NCBI GenBank assembly: GCA_020635055.1
Contig: JACKAN010000015.1
Location: 29,934-93,933, forward strand
Direction of reading: 5' to 3'
Origin: Pseudobdellovibrionaceae bacterium
Lineage (GTDB): Bacteria; Bdellovibrionota; Bdellovibrionia; Bdellovibrionales; UBA1609
Length of the DNA: 64,000 nt
Positions 55,724 to 64,000 of this stretch are shown one piece after another (within the stretch, counting starts at the first letter, position 1; each line of letters starts with the position of its first letter). The notes below the pieces were generated by a model, which was not told where the DNA came from, did no database searches, and saw nothing but the letters and a program-made list of their open reading frames with translations. Position numbers and translations under genes: made by a program.

Positions 55724-58010
55724 TATCGCGAAGCTCCTTGTAGGCCTGTGCTTCTAGTGCTGTTAAAATTACCGTATTTATACAATCAGTTACTGTTCCT
55801 GTTCTTTGCATTACATTGGCGGCGCGATTGACACCCATCAAGAAGGGGCCAAGTACTTCCCCTTCACTGAGTTGTTGAATTAATTTATAGGCTATATTGC
55901 CAGCATCAAGGTTTGGAAAAACCAAGACGTTAGCGCCATTTTTAATTTCACTAAATGGAAAAATTCTTTCAATTATTTTCCCGTTGACTGCCGTATCCGC
56001 TTGCATTTCACCATCTACAATAAATTCTGGGCGAAGTTCTTTTACTAGTTCTGCAGCTTTTTGCATTTTTAACGCCGATTCTGTGCGCCCTGTAAAGTTT
56101 GAGAAGCTGAGCATCGCAATTTTTGGTTTTTGTTTAAAATAATTTGCAGCATCTGCCGCGTTGACTGCAATTTTAGCAATTTCCTCGGCAGTAGGATTAA
56201 TATTAATAGTTGTATCTGAAAAGAAATACATTTTATCTTTAAATAAAACGATATTGAGACCAGAAGCAATATTGCCAGGAGTGACTCCCACAATTTGTAA
56301 TATGGGTTTTACACAGTCAGCATAATTTTGCACAGAACCACTTACCGTACCATCCACATCCTTCATATGTACGGCCATTGCAGCAAAATAGTAGGGATCA
56401 GTCATGAGTCTTTCGGCTTCAGCTTCCATAATTCCTTTGCGCTGTCGCATCTTATAAAATTCAGCACAATACTCAGGATATTTGGGGTGTTTAGAGGGGC
56501 GATATATGGGTATATCTTTTAAATTTTCAAGATCAAGGGATTCTATTTTAGCCCGAATTTCATCTTCATAACCAATTAATATGGGTTTGCAAATTTTCTC
56601 GACAATAAGGGTGTTTAAAGCTCGAAGTACTTTTTCACTTCTTCCCTCGGGAAAAATAATGCTAGGAACATCATCATGATTTTGTTTAGCATTGTACTTG
56701 ATTTTATTCATGACGGTTCTCATAAAACCTCGGGTTACACTTTCTAGAGCTTCTAAACTTTCTCTGTACTCTTTAAAGTTTTTAATTGGTTTTCTGGCTA
56801 CACCTGTGTCCATGGCGGCTTTAGCTACTGCGGGAGCCACATTCATTAAGACTCTAGGATCAAAAGGTTTTGGAATTATATACTCAGTACCAAAACTGAA
56901 TTTTTTATTGTTGTAGGCTTGCAGAACAGGGTCGGGAACATCTTGTTTGGCCAGGTCGGCCAAAGCATGAACAGCGGCCAATTTCATTTCTTCGTTGATT
57001 TGCGTGGCATGAACATCCAATGCGCCTCTAAAAATGGAAGGGAATCCCAAAACATTATTTACCTGATTGGGGTAATCGCTGCGTCCAGTGGCAATAATTA
57101 CATCTTTTCTTACTTTAAGTGCGTCTTCAGGAAGAATTTCGGGGTCGGGGTTAGCCATAGCAAATACAATTGGATTTTTTGCCATGGATTTAAGCATTTC
57201 TCCAGTAAAAACTCCCGCAACGCTTAAACCACAAAATACATCAGCATCTTTTAAGGCATCGGCAAGCGTGCGCGCTGATGTGACTTGAGCAAAGGGTTCT
57301 TTCCACTCGTTCATACCCTTTTGTCGGCCTTTGTAAATGACACCACTGGAGTCGCACATCAATAGATTCTTGGGTAGGACCCCCAATTTGAAAAACAAAT
57401 TGGCACAGGCTATAGCTGCAGCTCCGGCACCGTTAAATACAACCTTAATATTTTTTAATTTTCTTTTAGTGATTTCGCAGGCGTTCAATAATGCTGCCCC
57501 AGAAATAATAGCTGTTCCATGTTGGTCATCATGGAACACAGGAATATTCATTTCTTTTTTTAATCTCTCCTCTATTATAAAGCATTCGGGTGCTTTGATG
57601 TCTTCTAAATTTATACCACCAAAGGTGGGTTCTAATGCTTTTACGGCTTGAATGAACTCTTCGGTAGTCTCCGTTTGAATTTCTAAATCAAATACATCAA
57701 TATTAGCAAATTCTTTAAAAAGAACGCCCTTTCCCTCCATAACAGGTTTTCCAGCAAGGGGGCCAATGTTTCCTAATCCTAAAACCGCCGTACCATTGGT
57801 GATAACAGCAACAAGATTTCCTTTTGTTGTGTATTTATATGCGAGATCGGGATCTCTGGCGATCTCTTTACAGGGTGCTGCTACACCTGGAGAATAGGCG
57901 AGTGATAAATAGTGCTCCGTATTGCTGGGTTTGCTAGGTACAACACTGACCTTGCCTGGCTTTCCTTGTGAGTGATAAAGCAGGGCTTCATTATCTTTCT
58001 TATTGTCCAT
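55716..58010 (-). CDS. maeB: NADP-dependent malic enzyme with phosphotransacetylase-like domain
   Basis: 764 residues, the full two-domain MaeB length. The malic domain (1 to about 410) has YSPGVAAPCKEIARDPDLAY, FKEFANIDVFDLEIQTETTE, LEDIKAPECFIIEERLKKEM, PVFHDDQHGTAI and the NADP fold VVFNGAGAAAIACANLF. The C-terminal domain resembles phosphotransacetylase (SIIFPEGRSEKVLRALNTLI, DGEMQADTAVN, VLVFPNLDAGNIAYK) and is normally regulatory. It converts malate to pyruvate with NADPH, linking the TCA cycle to lipid synthesis or gluconeogenesis. Confidence 0.96.
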   Translation of the reverse strand: MDNKKDNEALLYHSQGKPGKVSVVPSKPSNTEHYLSLAYSPGVAAPCKEIARDPDLAYKYTTKGNLVAVITNGTAVLGLGNIGPLAGKPVMEGKGVLFKEFANIDVFDLEIQTETTEEFIQAVKALEPTFGGINLEDIKAPECFIIEERLKKEMNIPVFHDDQHGTAIISGAALLNACEITKRKLKNIKVVFNGAGAAAIACANLFFKLGVLPKNLLMCDSSGVIYKGRQKGMNEWKEPFAQVTSARTLADALKDADVFCGLSVAGVFTGEMLKSMAKNPIVFAMANPDPEILPEDALKVRKDVIIATGRSDYPNQVNNVLGFPSIFRGALDVHATQINEEMKLAAVHALADLAKQDVPDPVLQAYNNKKFSFGTEYIIPKPFDPRVLMNVAPAVAKAAMDTGVARKPIKNFKEYRESLEALESVTRGFMRTVMNKIKYNAKQNHDDVPSIIFPEGRSEKVLRALNTLIVEKICKPILIGYEDEIRAKIESLDLENLKDIPIYRPSKHPKYPEYCAEFYKMRQRKGIMEAEAERLMTDPYYFAAMAVHMKDVDGTVSGSVQNYADCVKPILQIVGVTPGNIASGLNIVLFKDKMYFFSDTTININPTAEEIAKIAVNAADAANYFKQKPKIAMLSFSNFTGRTESALKMQKAAELVKELRPEFIVDGEMQADTAVNGKIIERIFPFSEIKNGANVLVFPNLDAGNIAYKLIQQLSEGEVLGPFLMGVNRAANVMQRTGTVTDCINTVILTALEAQAYKELRDNV

Positions 58011-58284
58011 TTTTGGTTCCTTGCCTGAGGCAGTAAATAAAAAATTATACCCCCCATATTCTCATGGGCCTAGGTAAAAAATAAGTAAATAAATTCAACA
58101 TGATGCAGGCTCTCAGCGGGGACGCAGATTGACAAAAATCCCATCCAGTAGCAGCCTAGATAATGTTTCCATACTTTAGAGTGCAGTGAGCCATTTTTTT
58201 GTCTCCACGCATATGTGAGCTGGATGTAATTTATGAAAATTATAATTAAAATATTAAAATTAAAATTAAATTAGGGGTAAGGTT
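58011..58284. other. Intergenic region between divergent maeB and fadJ-like genes
   Basis: About 270 bases containing the divergent promoters; an AGGGGTAAGG site lies before the fadJ-like ATG. No gene or hairpin is evident. Confidence 0.5.
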
Positions 58285-60489
58285 ATGAGCATTCAAGAAA
58301 GTCTAAAAATTATTGATAAAGGTGAAATTGCTCTTTTAGAGTGGGATCTAATTGGTGAAAAAGTCAACAAGCTCTCCTCCCCCGTTATGACTCGACTCAA
58401 AGAATTGGTGAGCGAACTAAAAACTTCAAAATATAAAGCTGTAGTTTTAATTTCACGTAAGCCCAAAATTTTTATTGCTGGAGCCGACATAGAAGAAATA
58501 AAAAATTTAAAAACACAGGAAGAGTTTGAACCCGTCCTTAAAGAAGCTCACTCTATATTTAATTTATTGGAAGATCTACCTATGCCCACCATTGCCGCAA
58601 TCCATGGGGCTTGTTTGGGCGGAGGTTGTGAATTGGTATTGGCTTGCGATTATCGCATTGCTTCTGATGACAAATCAACACAGATTGGATTGCCCGAAGT
58701 GAAGTTGGGGATTATTCCAGGCTTTGGTGGATGTGTGCGCTTGCCTCGCGTGGTGGGTTTGCAAGCGGCACTAGATATTATTCTTGCTGGGAAGTCTGTT
58801 CCCTCTGATAAAGCACGGAAAATCGGTTTGGTAGATGAGGTAGTCTCGGCTAAGGAGCTGGAAGAACGAGCTTTGGCCATGGCAAAAGAATGTGTTCTGG
58901 GACAAAGAAAGAAAAGACAAAAAAAATATTCAGCCAAAGGGGCAATGAATCAAGTAATGGAATCTGCATTGGGTCGAGCTCTCGTTTTTAATCAGGCTCG
59001 CAAATTAACCTTAAAAGAGTCTAAGGGTTTTTATCCTGCTCCATTAAAAGCGTTAGAGGTTATTCAAAAGACCTATGGATATTCCAATAGAGAAAAGGCC
59101 TTGAACACAGAAATGAATGGCTTTTGTAAAGTTGCAACTACAGACATCTCTAAGTATCTCATCGATCTATTTTATATGCTGGAAGACGTAAAAAAACAGA
59201 CGGGTGTAGATAAGCCTGAAGTAAAACCACTTCCCGTAAAATCTATGGGAGTCCTTGGCGCAGGAACTATGGGCGGGGGGATTGCCTATGTAGCCGCAGA
59301 TAAAGGCATAGAGGCTCGCATGAAAGATATTAGCAATGAAGCACTTTCTATTGGCTTTAAGGCGGCCCGATCCATTTGGGAAAAAAAGATGCAGCGACGT
59401 CGTTTAACTCAATTTGATTTTGAACAAAAGATGAACCATATTAGTGGGACCTTAGATTACTCTGGTTTTAAACACATGGATGTCGTAGTGGAAGCCATTG
59501 TGGAAGATATGGAAATTAAGAAAAAAGTTATTGGTGAAACAGCTAAAAATTGTAAAGAAAACTGCATAATGGCTACAAACACATCGTCTTTAAGTGTCAC
59601 AGAAATGGCCAATGGACATCCTAAACCAGAAAACTTTTTGGGTATGCACTTTTTTAATCCAGTAGATAAAATGCCCTTGGTGGAAGTGATTAGGGGAGAG
59701 AAAACCAGTGATGTGGCCACAGCTACAATTTTTGATTTAGCTAAAAAAATGGGAAAAACACCTGTGGTAGTAAAAGATGGACCAGGTTTTTTAGTGAACC
59801 GTCTTTTGGTACCTTGGATGTCAGAAGCCATTTTTCTACTACAAGACGGTATGTCTATTGAAAAATTAGATCGCATTTACTCTCACAAATTTGGTATGCC
59901 CATGGGGCCCTGCCGACTTTTGGATGAAGTGGGCTTAGATGTGGCCATCAAAGTTGTAAAAATATTTTATAAAAGTTTGGGATCGCGCATGGAAATTCCA
60001 AAGCTTATGGAAAAATTGGAAGGCAATACTCGCTTGGGCAAAAAGAACGGCAAAGGATTTTATCTTTATGATAGCAAGGGTAAACAGTTGTCAGTGGATA
60101 AATCTATTTACCAGGAATTAGGTTTAGAACCCAATGATAAAGTGGATGAAAAAGAAGTGATAGAACGAGGAATTTTCCGCATGATTAATGAAGCCGCGAT
60201 GGCCATGTTGGAAGAAAAAATTTGTGAAAATCCTCAACAATGTGATTTGGCTATGATTATGGGTACTGGTTTTCCGCCATTTCGTGGAGGCTTGTTAAAG
60301 TATGCAGACACTTTTGGCAGTGAATATATTGTACAAGAATTGGAAATTTATAAATCTCGCTACGGCGAAAGGTTCACTCCAGCAGCTTCATTAGTAAATA
60401 TGGCTAAAACAAATAAAACATTTTATACTCGTCCCATAAAGGTACAAAATGCTGAGTCGACCTCTTTGGGGATACAGCCTACTTTATAA
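58285..60489 (+). CDS. fadJ: Fatty-acid oxidation multienzyme (enoyl-CoA hydratase / 3-hydroxyacyl-CoA dehydrogenase)
   Basis: 734 residues. The hydratase half has IFIAGADIEEI near residue 62, then HGACLGGGCELVLACDYRIA and GLPEVKLGIIPGFGG. The NAD-binding dehydrogenase starts with GVLGAGTMGGGIAYVAADKG near residue 320 and includes ATNTSSLSVTEMANGHPKPE, FLGMHFFNPVDKMPLVEVIR and KDGPGFLVNRLLVPWMSEA. The alpha subunit of beta-oxidation works with a thiolase, which is not adjacent here. FadJ is favoured over FadB by organisation, but the two are hard to separate by eye. A predator would use it to degrade prey lipids. Confidence 0.92.
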   Translation: MSIQESLKIIDKGEIALLEWDLIGEKVNKLSSPVMTRLKELVSELKTSKYKAVVLISRKPKIFIAGADIEEIKNLKTQEEFEPVLKEAHSIFNLLEDLPMPTIAAIHGACLGGGCELVLACDYRIASDDKSTQIGLPEVKLGIIPGFGGCVRLPRVVGLQAALDIILAGKSVPSDKARKIGLVDEVVSAKELEERALAMAKECVLGQRKKRQKKYSAKGAMNQVMESALGRALVFNQARKLTLKESKGFYPAPLKALEVIQKTYGYSNREKALNTEMNGFCKVATTDISKYLIDLFYMLEDVKKQTGVDKPEVKPLPVKSMGVLGAGTMGGGIAYVAADKGIEARMKDISNEALSIGFKAARSIWEKKMQRRRLTQFDFEQKMNHISGTLDYSGFKHMDVVVEAIVEDMEIKKKVIGETAKNCKENCIMATNTSSLSVTEMANGHPKPENFLGMHFFNPVDKMPLVEVIRGEKTSDVATATIFDLAKKMGKTPVVVKDGPGFLVNRLLVPWMSEAIFLLQDGMSIEKLDRIYSHKFGMPMGPCRLLDEVGLDVAIKVVKIFYKSLGSRMEIPKLMEKLEGNTRLGKKNGKGFYLYDSKGKQLSVDKSIYQELGLEPNDKVDEKEVIERGIFRMINEAAMAMLEEKICENPQQCDLAMIMGTGFPPFRGGLLKYADTFGSEYIVQELEIYKSRYGERFTPAASLVNMAKTNKTFYTRPIKVQNAESTSLGIQPTL

Positions 60490-60811
60490 ATAAGTACAGT
60501 TAATAAAATTAATTAACTTAGATCTCGATTTTTAATTCGATTTTGTGCTTTATACCCGACAGAAGTGAAACTATGGATACTTAGTGACTTATTACATAAG
60601 AAAAAATTTCTTTATTTAAGGTTAAGTAATAAAACACATTGCAGAAACAAATTTGCTGGGTTAATAAATTTAAAATCACAGGACTTACATCAGGCAAGAT
60701 CACTTTTGGTGAATAATAATATAAAAGAGAATAAAAACATTCGGCAAAGTGTACGCCTATGATATTCAAGAAATATTTTTCCAGATATTTTAAGAAAGGT
60801 TGGTTACATAA
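60490..60811. other. Gene-free stretch
   Basis: About 320 AT-rich bases with only short frames lacking ribosome-binding sites. AAGAAAGG at about 60792-60799 probably serves the next gene. Confidence 0.5.
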
Positions 60812-61444
60812 ATGAAATTGTTTATCTTACTAGTTTTGTTTTGTAGTGCCTCAATATCCACGGCTAATGAAATAAGGGAAACTCATGCTAGTTATTCAGA
60901 TGGTAATACAGTCTCAACTCTTGTCGCAACTATGGAAACTGGCGCGAAGATAGGAGTTTCATTTGAAAATAATAGATTTAGTAGGAAATTACATTATGGG
61001 AGCAGGGTTTTGCTAACTCCTTCAAATCCAATTCTAATGAAAGAAAGCATTAATGGAGGTAGTTATAAAACAGGTACAGTTGTCGAAGTCTTTAAAAATG
61101 GTAAGGTTAATTTGCTTATAGATAGTCGTAATAAGGATTATTTTAGCAAATACAATAGTATAGAAGATGCGATGGACCTAACTGAGAGTGTACCAAGACT
61201 TGGCGAAGTCAGAATTGGAGATAGAGTAATAAATGAATTTAATCAAACTGGAAGAATTGTGGAAATTTTCAAAAATGGTTTAGTAAATGTGCTTTTCGAT
61301 AAAGTTTCTGTTTATACCACATATCATAGTGGAGTTACATACCCAAATCTTTATGGTGTGTTCCCTATTGCTAAACTGACTTTAAATATTAAGCATAAAA
61401 CAGGTCTTTGTGAATACGTATTGAGTTTGTTCGGAATAAAATAG
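60812..61444 (+). CDS. Secreted protein with two SH3-like repeats, unknown function
   Basis: 210 residues with a signal peptide ending near STAN. Two matching repeats follow: GTVVEVFKNGKVNLLID and GRIVEIFKNGLVNVLFD, each preceded by a GSRV or GDRV turn, typical of small beta-barrels of SH3 or KOW type. The last 25 residues are more hydrophobic (LCEYVLSLFGI). Such repeats often bind peptides or glycans; nothing here shows which. Confidence 0.75.
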   Translation: MKLFILLVLFCSASISTANEIRETHASYSDGNTVSTLVATMETGAKIGVSFENNRFSRKLHYGSRVLLTPSNPILMKESINGGSYKTGTVVEVFKNGKVNLLIDSRNKDYFSKYNSIEDAMDLTESVPRLGEVRIGDRVINEFNQTGRIVEIFKNGLVNVLFDKVSVYTTYHSGVTYPNLYGVFPIAKLTLNIKHKTGLCEYVLSLFGIK

Positions 61445-61649
61445 TATTTGTTATTTGTGAAAAGTTTAAGTGCCAATAAGGTCGACAAGGATAAAAAAAT
61501 AAGTTGCAGCGCAGAAACACCCCAATTCTATGATAGTTCTTTCATGTAAAAATATTTCAAGTTCAGGTAAGTTTTATTAAGAAAAGAAAATTTGTAGAAA
61601 TAAGCATTTAAATTAAGCATGATATCTCATCTTTTAGGGGGGATTTTCT

Positions 61650-62654
61650 ATGAAGTTTTCATTAATTATCATTTCACTTTTAGTTATGTTACCAAGTTTT
61701 TCTTTTGCTGAGTTTTACGAAAAAGACCAGGCTTATATTTATAAAATTCGACCTTATACGGAAGTTTTAACTGAAGAAGAATTAGTTGTATTTACAGCTA
61801 AACTTTCTCATGTAGCTTTAGTTAGTGTTTTAGAATCCATGGTCGAGCACAAAGTGTTTCCAGAATCGATTGCTAATATTGACGATATCAATCGTTTGCG
61901 TCGAGCCAATGATGATGTGGAAGCCCTTGTTATTTATCTGAACCGCTTAATAGAAGAACAAAGAAAGGAAAAAGGAAAATTCAGCCTTCCGGATTTAATG
62001 CCCGATGCTTTTATGATCACACTAGGAAAGAAACTTTCTTTAAGTGTGGGGGCGGCTCTTAGTGGATCGCTTTCATTAGGTGTAGTTTTAATGCCCGTTT
62101 TTGTAGAAAAATACAGTCAAAAAACCGGTGAATTAGTTGATGATTATTTTAATGTTCGGATGGGCATTGTGGGTATAACCAATGGTGACGCTGGCGTGGG
62201 CATGGGCGGCGGATCTGCATTGCGTATTGGCCTTGGCGCTATTTGGGACTTGAATGACTCCTTTGTAAACCCAGAGCAATTTTGGGGTGCGGGTGTAGGG
62301 GCTTCTTGGAGTCCTATAGTTCTGGGAGCAGGTTTGAATGCTAAAGTGGGATTTTTATCTAATTGGGATATGCCAGGGTGGTTAGATTTTGCCTATATTT
62401 CTGCTGCTGTTGAAGTGGGAGCAAATATCGAAGTCAGTACACCAAGAGTTAATTTTACCAGTGTTTTTTCCGGTGCTAAGTTAATGGCTATGTTAGAAAG
62501 TTCTCAGAAAAAACTTATGGAGGCTTCTTTTAAAGATTTGGGTAAAAAATTAGATACTTTGTTTACTGAAATAAATAAACAAAACGAGGAAATAGCAAAT
62601 CTTAAAAACGAACTTAAAAAGAAAAATGAAGAAAAAGAGCTGGTAAAGCCTTAA
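61650..62654 (+). CDS. Secreted Gly-rich protein with C-terminal coiled coil
   Basis: 334 residues with GGGGGGAT before the ATG and a signal peptide ending near SFAE. A helical N-terminal part (LVVFTAKLSHVALVSVLESM) is followed by a Gly/Ala-rich beta region (LGAGLNAKVGFLSNWDMPGW) that could be a membrane barrel or sheet. The last 50 residues (ELKKKNEEKELVKP and before) form a coiled coil. No family recognised. It stands in a run of secreted genes on the plus strand. Confidence 0.75.
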   Translation: MKFSLIIISLLVMLPSFSFAEFYEKDQAYIYKIRPYTEVLTEEELVVFTAKLSHVALVSVLESMVEHKVFPESIANIDDINRLRRANDDVEALVIYLNRLIEEQRKEKGKFSLPDLMPDAFMITLGKKLSLSVGAALSGSLSLGVVLMPVFVEKYSQKTGELVDDYFNVRMGIVGITNGDAGVGMGGGSALRIGLGAIWDLNDSFVNPEQFWGAGVGASWSPIVLGAGLNAKVGFLSNWDMPGWLDFAYISAAVEVGANIEVSTPRVNFTSVFSGAKLMAMLESSQKKLMEASFKDLGKKLDTLFTEINKQNEEIANLKNELKKKNEEKELVKP

Positions 62655-62677
62655 ATTGAAAAAACCTTAAACAATCC

Positions 62678-62728
62678 AGTGACGATCTTCGTCCTAATTT
62701 TAATGACGTCTCATTTTGAGACGTCACT
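62678..62728 (+). promoter_or_regulatory. Alternative hairpins after the 61650 gene
   Basis: Three pairings compete: GACGA/TCGTC (62681-62693), TGACGTCTC/GAGACGTCA (62704-62726), and AGTGACG/CGTCACT (62678-62684 with 62722-62728). The second is the strongest. No U run follows it, so it may be a processing site or attenuator rather than a simple terminator. Confidence 0.55.
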
Positions 62729-62763
62729 CCCCTGTAATTTTGAATAGAACCATGCCAAAGCGG

Positions 62764-62796
62764 CCTCTTCTTTGCCTTTACTAAAGCAAAGAGGAG
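62764..62796 (+). promoter_or_regulatory. Hairpin hiding the ribosome-binding site of the 62805 lipoprotein
   Basis: CCTCTTCTTTGC (62764-62775) can pair with GCAAAGAGGAG (62786-62796), about 11 pairs with one G-T. The right arm is the GAGGAG ribosome-binding site of the gene starting at 62805. Translation would need the stem to open. Confidence 0.7.
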
Positions 62797-62804
62797 AATC
62801 GACC

Positions 62805-63434
62805 ATGAAAAAATGGTTTTATATAATAACTATAATAATGTTCGCTTTAGGCACTGTTGCCTGTGGCGGTAAAGATAAAAGAACCCCTGTTAAGAATAGT
62901 GGGCGTGGAGGTAGAGGTACAAGCACCACAACGGACACTACTAGAAACACAAGCACTGGCAAAGGAACAATAACAACAACCCAAGAAAGAATAGATGTCT
63001 TTGTTTCTGTAGCGGGTAACCCCAGTGAAATTATTGGTTATATAGATGGTTCGGGAGCTGGAGTTAAATTTAGTGGATCGGCAGTTGTATCCGGCACGGG
63101 AGCCTATAGAACGATAACGTCAGGAAGCATTAGTATTAGCATAATAGACGACTTGGCCGTTCAGGGTAAAGAGCAGCCTGTTGTGATTTCAAACTTCACA
63201 TTTATTGAAGGTTCTGTAGACAGCTCTATGGGGCAAGATGTCATCAACATGAAATTCTATGATAGGGAGTTTGGGCAGCTTTTAGTTTTAAGAGGCGATG
63301 TTCCTCACTCTAACAATGGTAATTTTACAGGCACAATAGCTTTTGAAAATGAGACCGATGGTGTTGTAACAAATGGGTTGGTGACACTTGGAGATTTTAG
63401 CATACCTGTGTGCTCATTTTTTGAATGTAATTAA
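62805..63434 (+). CDS. Lipoprotein of unknown function
   Basis: 209 residues. The ATG at 62805 follows GAGGAG by eight bases. The lipobox TVAC gives a lipidated Cys18. A Gly/Arg/Thr-rich linker (about residues 25-60) precedes a compact beta domain (FSGSAVVSGTGAYRTITSGS, FYDREFGQLLVLRGDVPH). No family is recognised. Its leader can fold into the hairpin that hides its ribosome-binding site. Confidence 0.8.
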   Translation: MKKWFYIITIIMFALGTVACGGKDKRTPVKNSGRGGRGTSTTTDTTRNTSTGKGTITTTQERIDVFVSVAGNPSEIIGYIDGSGAGVKFSGSAVVSGTGAYRTITSGSISISIIDDLAVQGKEQPVVISNFTFIEGSVDSSMGQDVINMKFYDREFGQLLVLRGDVPHSNNGNFTGTIAFENETDGVVTNGLVTLGDFSIPVCSFFECN

Positions 63435-63460
63435 TCAGACACTTTGTTAGTCTTTCGTTA

Positions 63461-64000
63461 ATGAACCTGAATTATCGATTTGATGTTAACATGTTAGAGT
63501 CCCTAGTTGGGGGACTCTCCGTTCTTGATTTTAATAATTTAAAAATTCAAAATATAGATCAAGCTCATATTTTTATCAAAAGTTATGGTTACGATATTAA
63601 TGTAGCCGCTGACGAAAAAATATTATGGAGATATTATCGCCGAGCGGTAACTTATATAAATACTGAACTTCTTAACGAAGATGAACGAATACCAGAATCC
63701 TTAGCCGATCCCAATCAATTGCAATCTATTGCAAATATTCTGATTTATGCTTCGGTTAAGGACGAGCGTGAAAATTCTTTGCAAAGATGGGCCTGCGCCA
63801 TTTTAAAAGTAATGCATATTTTTGTGCATATAGATAATGATTTGTTTACTCAATACTCTACAAAAATCCAAGAACAAATTTTGGAACCTATCCGATCACA
63901 TTTGTTTAATGATCCTGTGCAGGGAACTTTTTTGGGAAGACCTTCAGACCCAGAAAGCATTTCATTGAAAAAGTTTTCGGTGAAGCCTTTTAAAAGCAAT
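63461..64000 (+). CDS. Start of a TIGR04552-like conserved protein (truncated by window)
   Basis: 180 codons are open from the ATG at 63461 to the window edge. Recognisable pieces are MLESLVGGLSVLDFNNLKIQ, IDQAHIFIKSYGYDINVAAD, ILWRYYRRAVTYINTELLNE and LQRWACAILKVMHIFVHIDN. From memory these resemble the TIGR04552/TIGR04562 group found in Deltaproteobacteria and Bdellovibrio, whose function is unknown. It has no signal peptide, so it is cytosolic, unlike its upstream neighbours. Confidence 0.6.
   Translation, partial: MNLNYRFDVNMLESLVGGLSVLDFNNLKIQNIDQAHIFIKSYGYDINVAADEKILWRYYRRAVTYINTELLNEDERIPESLADPNQLQSIANILIYASVKDERENSLQRWACAILKVMHIFVHIDNDLFTQYSTKIQEQILEPIRSHLFNDPVQGTFLGRPSDPESISLKKFSVKPFKSN

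Noticed and set aside
60565..60762. 65-codon plus-strand frame after the fadJ-like gene
   Set aside because: No ribosome-binding site and no family resemblance; treated as non-coding.

Overview
The window is about 64 kb of AT-rich Gram-negative DNA. It most resembles a Bdellovibrio-like member of the Bdellovibrionota. The grounds are a giant chimeric fibre protein ending in a peptidase-S74-type chaperone domain plus coiled coil, a type II secretion operon, many signal-peptide and lipoprotein genes of unknown function, beta-barrel outer membrane proteins, and DUF222-like/HNH endonuclease genes. This assignment is inferred from gene content; no marker search could be run. I saw no rRNA, tRNA or CRISPR array.

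Layout. 0-6.3 kb (minus strand): a type II secretion operon gspC-gspD-(yceI-like)-gspE-gspF. gspE and the visible part of gspF are intact, but gspC and the start of gspD carry many frameshifts and a stop, and the yceI-like gene has a one-base shift in an A run. 6.6-8.1 kb: a protein of unknown function and a rhomboid protease. 8.4-14.6 kb: a fibre gene of about 1,607 codons, interrupted by an IS256-family element with a perfect 9-bp target duplication. 14.6-16.2 kb: a secreted HEAT-like protein and a secreted protein with a caspase-like His/Cys pair. 16.3-20.5 kb: a hydrolase-like protein, two c-type cytochromes, and a divergent heme-motif outer membrane protein followed by a PPC-domain protein. 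20.6-29 kb: an SH3/CHAP-like envelope protein and a small partner, the murein-recycling ligase Mpl, outer membrane and secreted proteins, a LysR regulator and a membrane-fused spermidine-synthase-like protein.

29-36 kb and 48-53 kb are insertion-sequence islands. In each, an IS66-family element sits inside another IS (IS256-type in the first, IS4-type in the second), which itself sits inside a host envelope gene. All six junctions have recognisable target duplications (8, 8, 8 and 9 bp pairs), so both histories can be read from the sequence. A RAYT transposase, a decayed IS4-like gene and tandem IS256 ends lie nearby.

36-48 kb holds decayed secreted genes, a DUF4160/DUF2442 pair, an outer membrane protein, a lipoprotein, mutS (with a heptanucleotide repeat running through its stop codon), an HNH endonuclease flanked by two related gene fragments, a LuxR-type regulator and an acyl-CoA thioesterase. 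53-64 kb is stable metabolic and housekeeping sequence: a histidine kinase, hflX, a malic enzyme fused to a phosphotransacetylase domain (maeB), a fatty-acid oxidation multienzyme (fadJ-like), three secreted or lipid-anchored proteins and the start of one more gene.

Overall, an intact core (Mpl, MutS, HflX, MaeB, FadJ) is interleaved with a cell-surface gene set that is being broken by transposition and small indels: the fibre, an outer membrane protein, a small secreted protein and the secretin operon.
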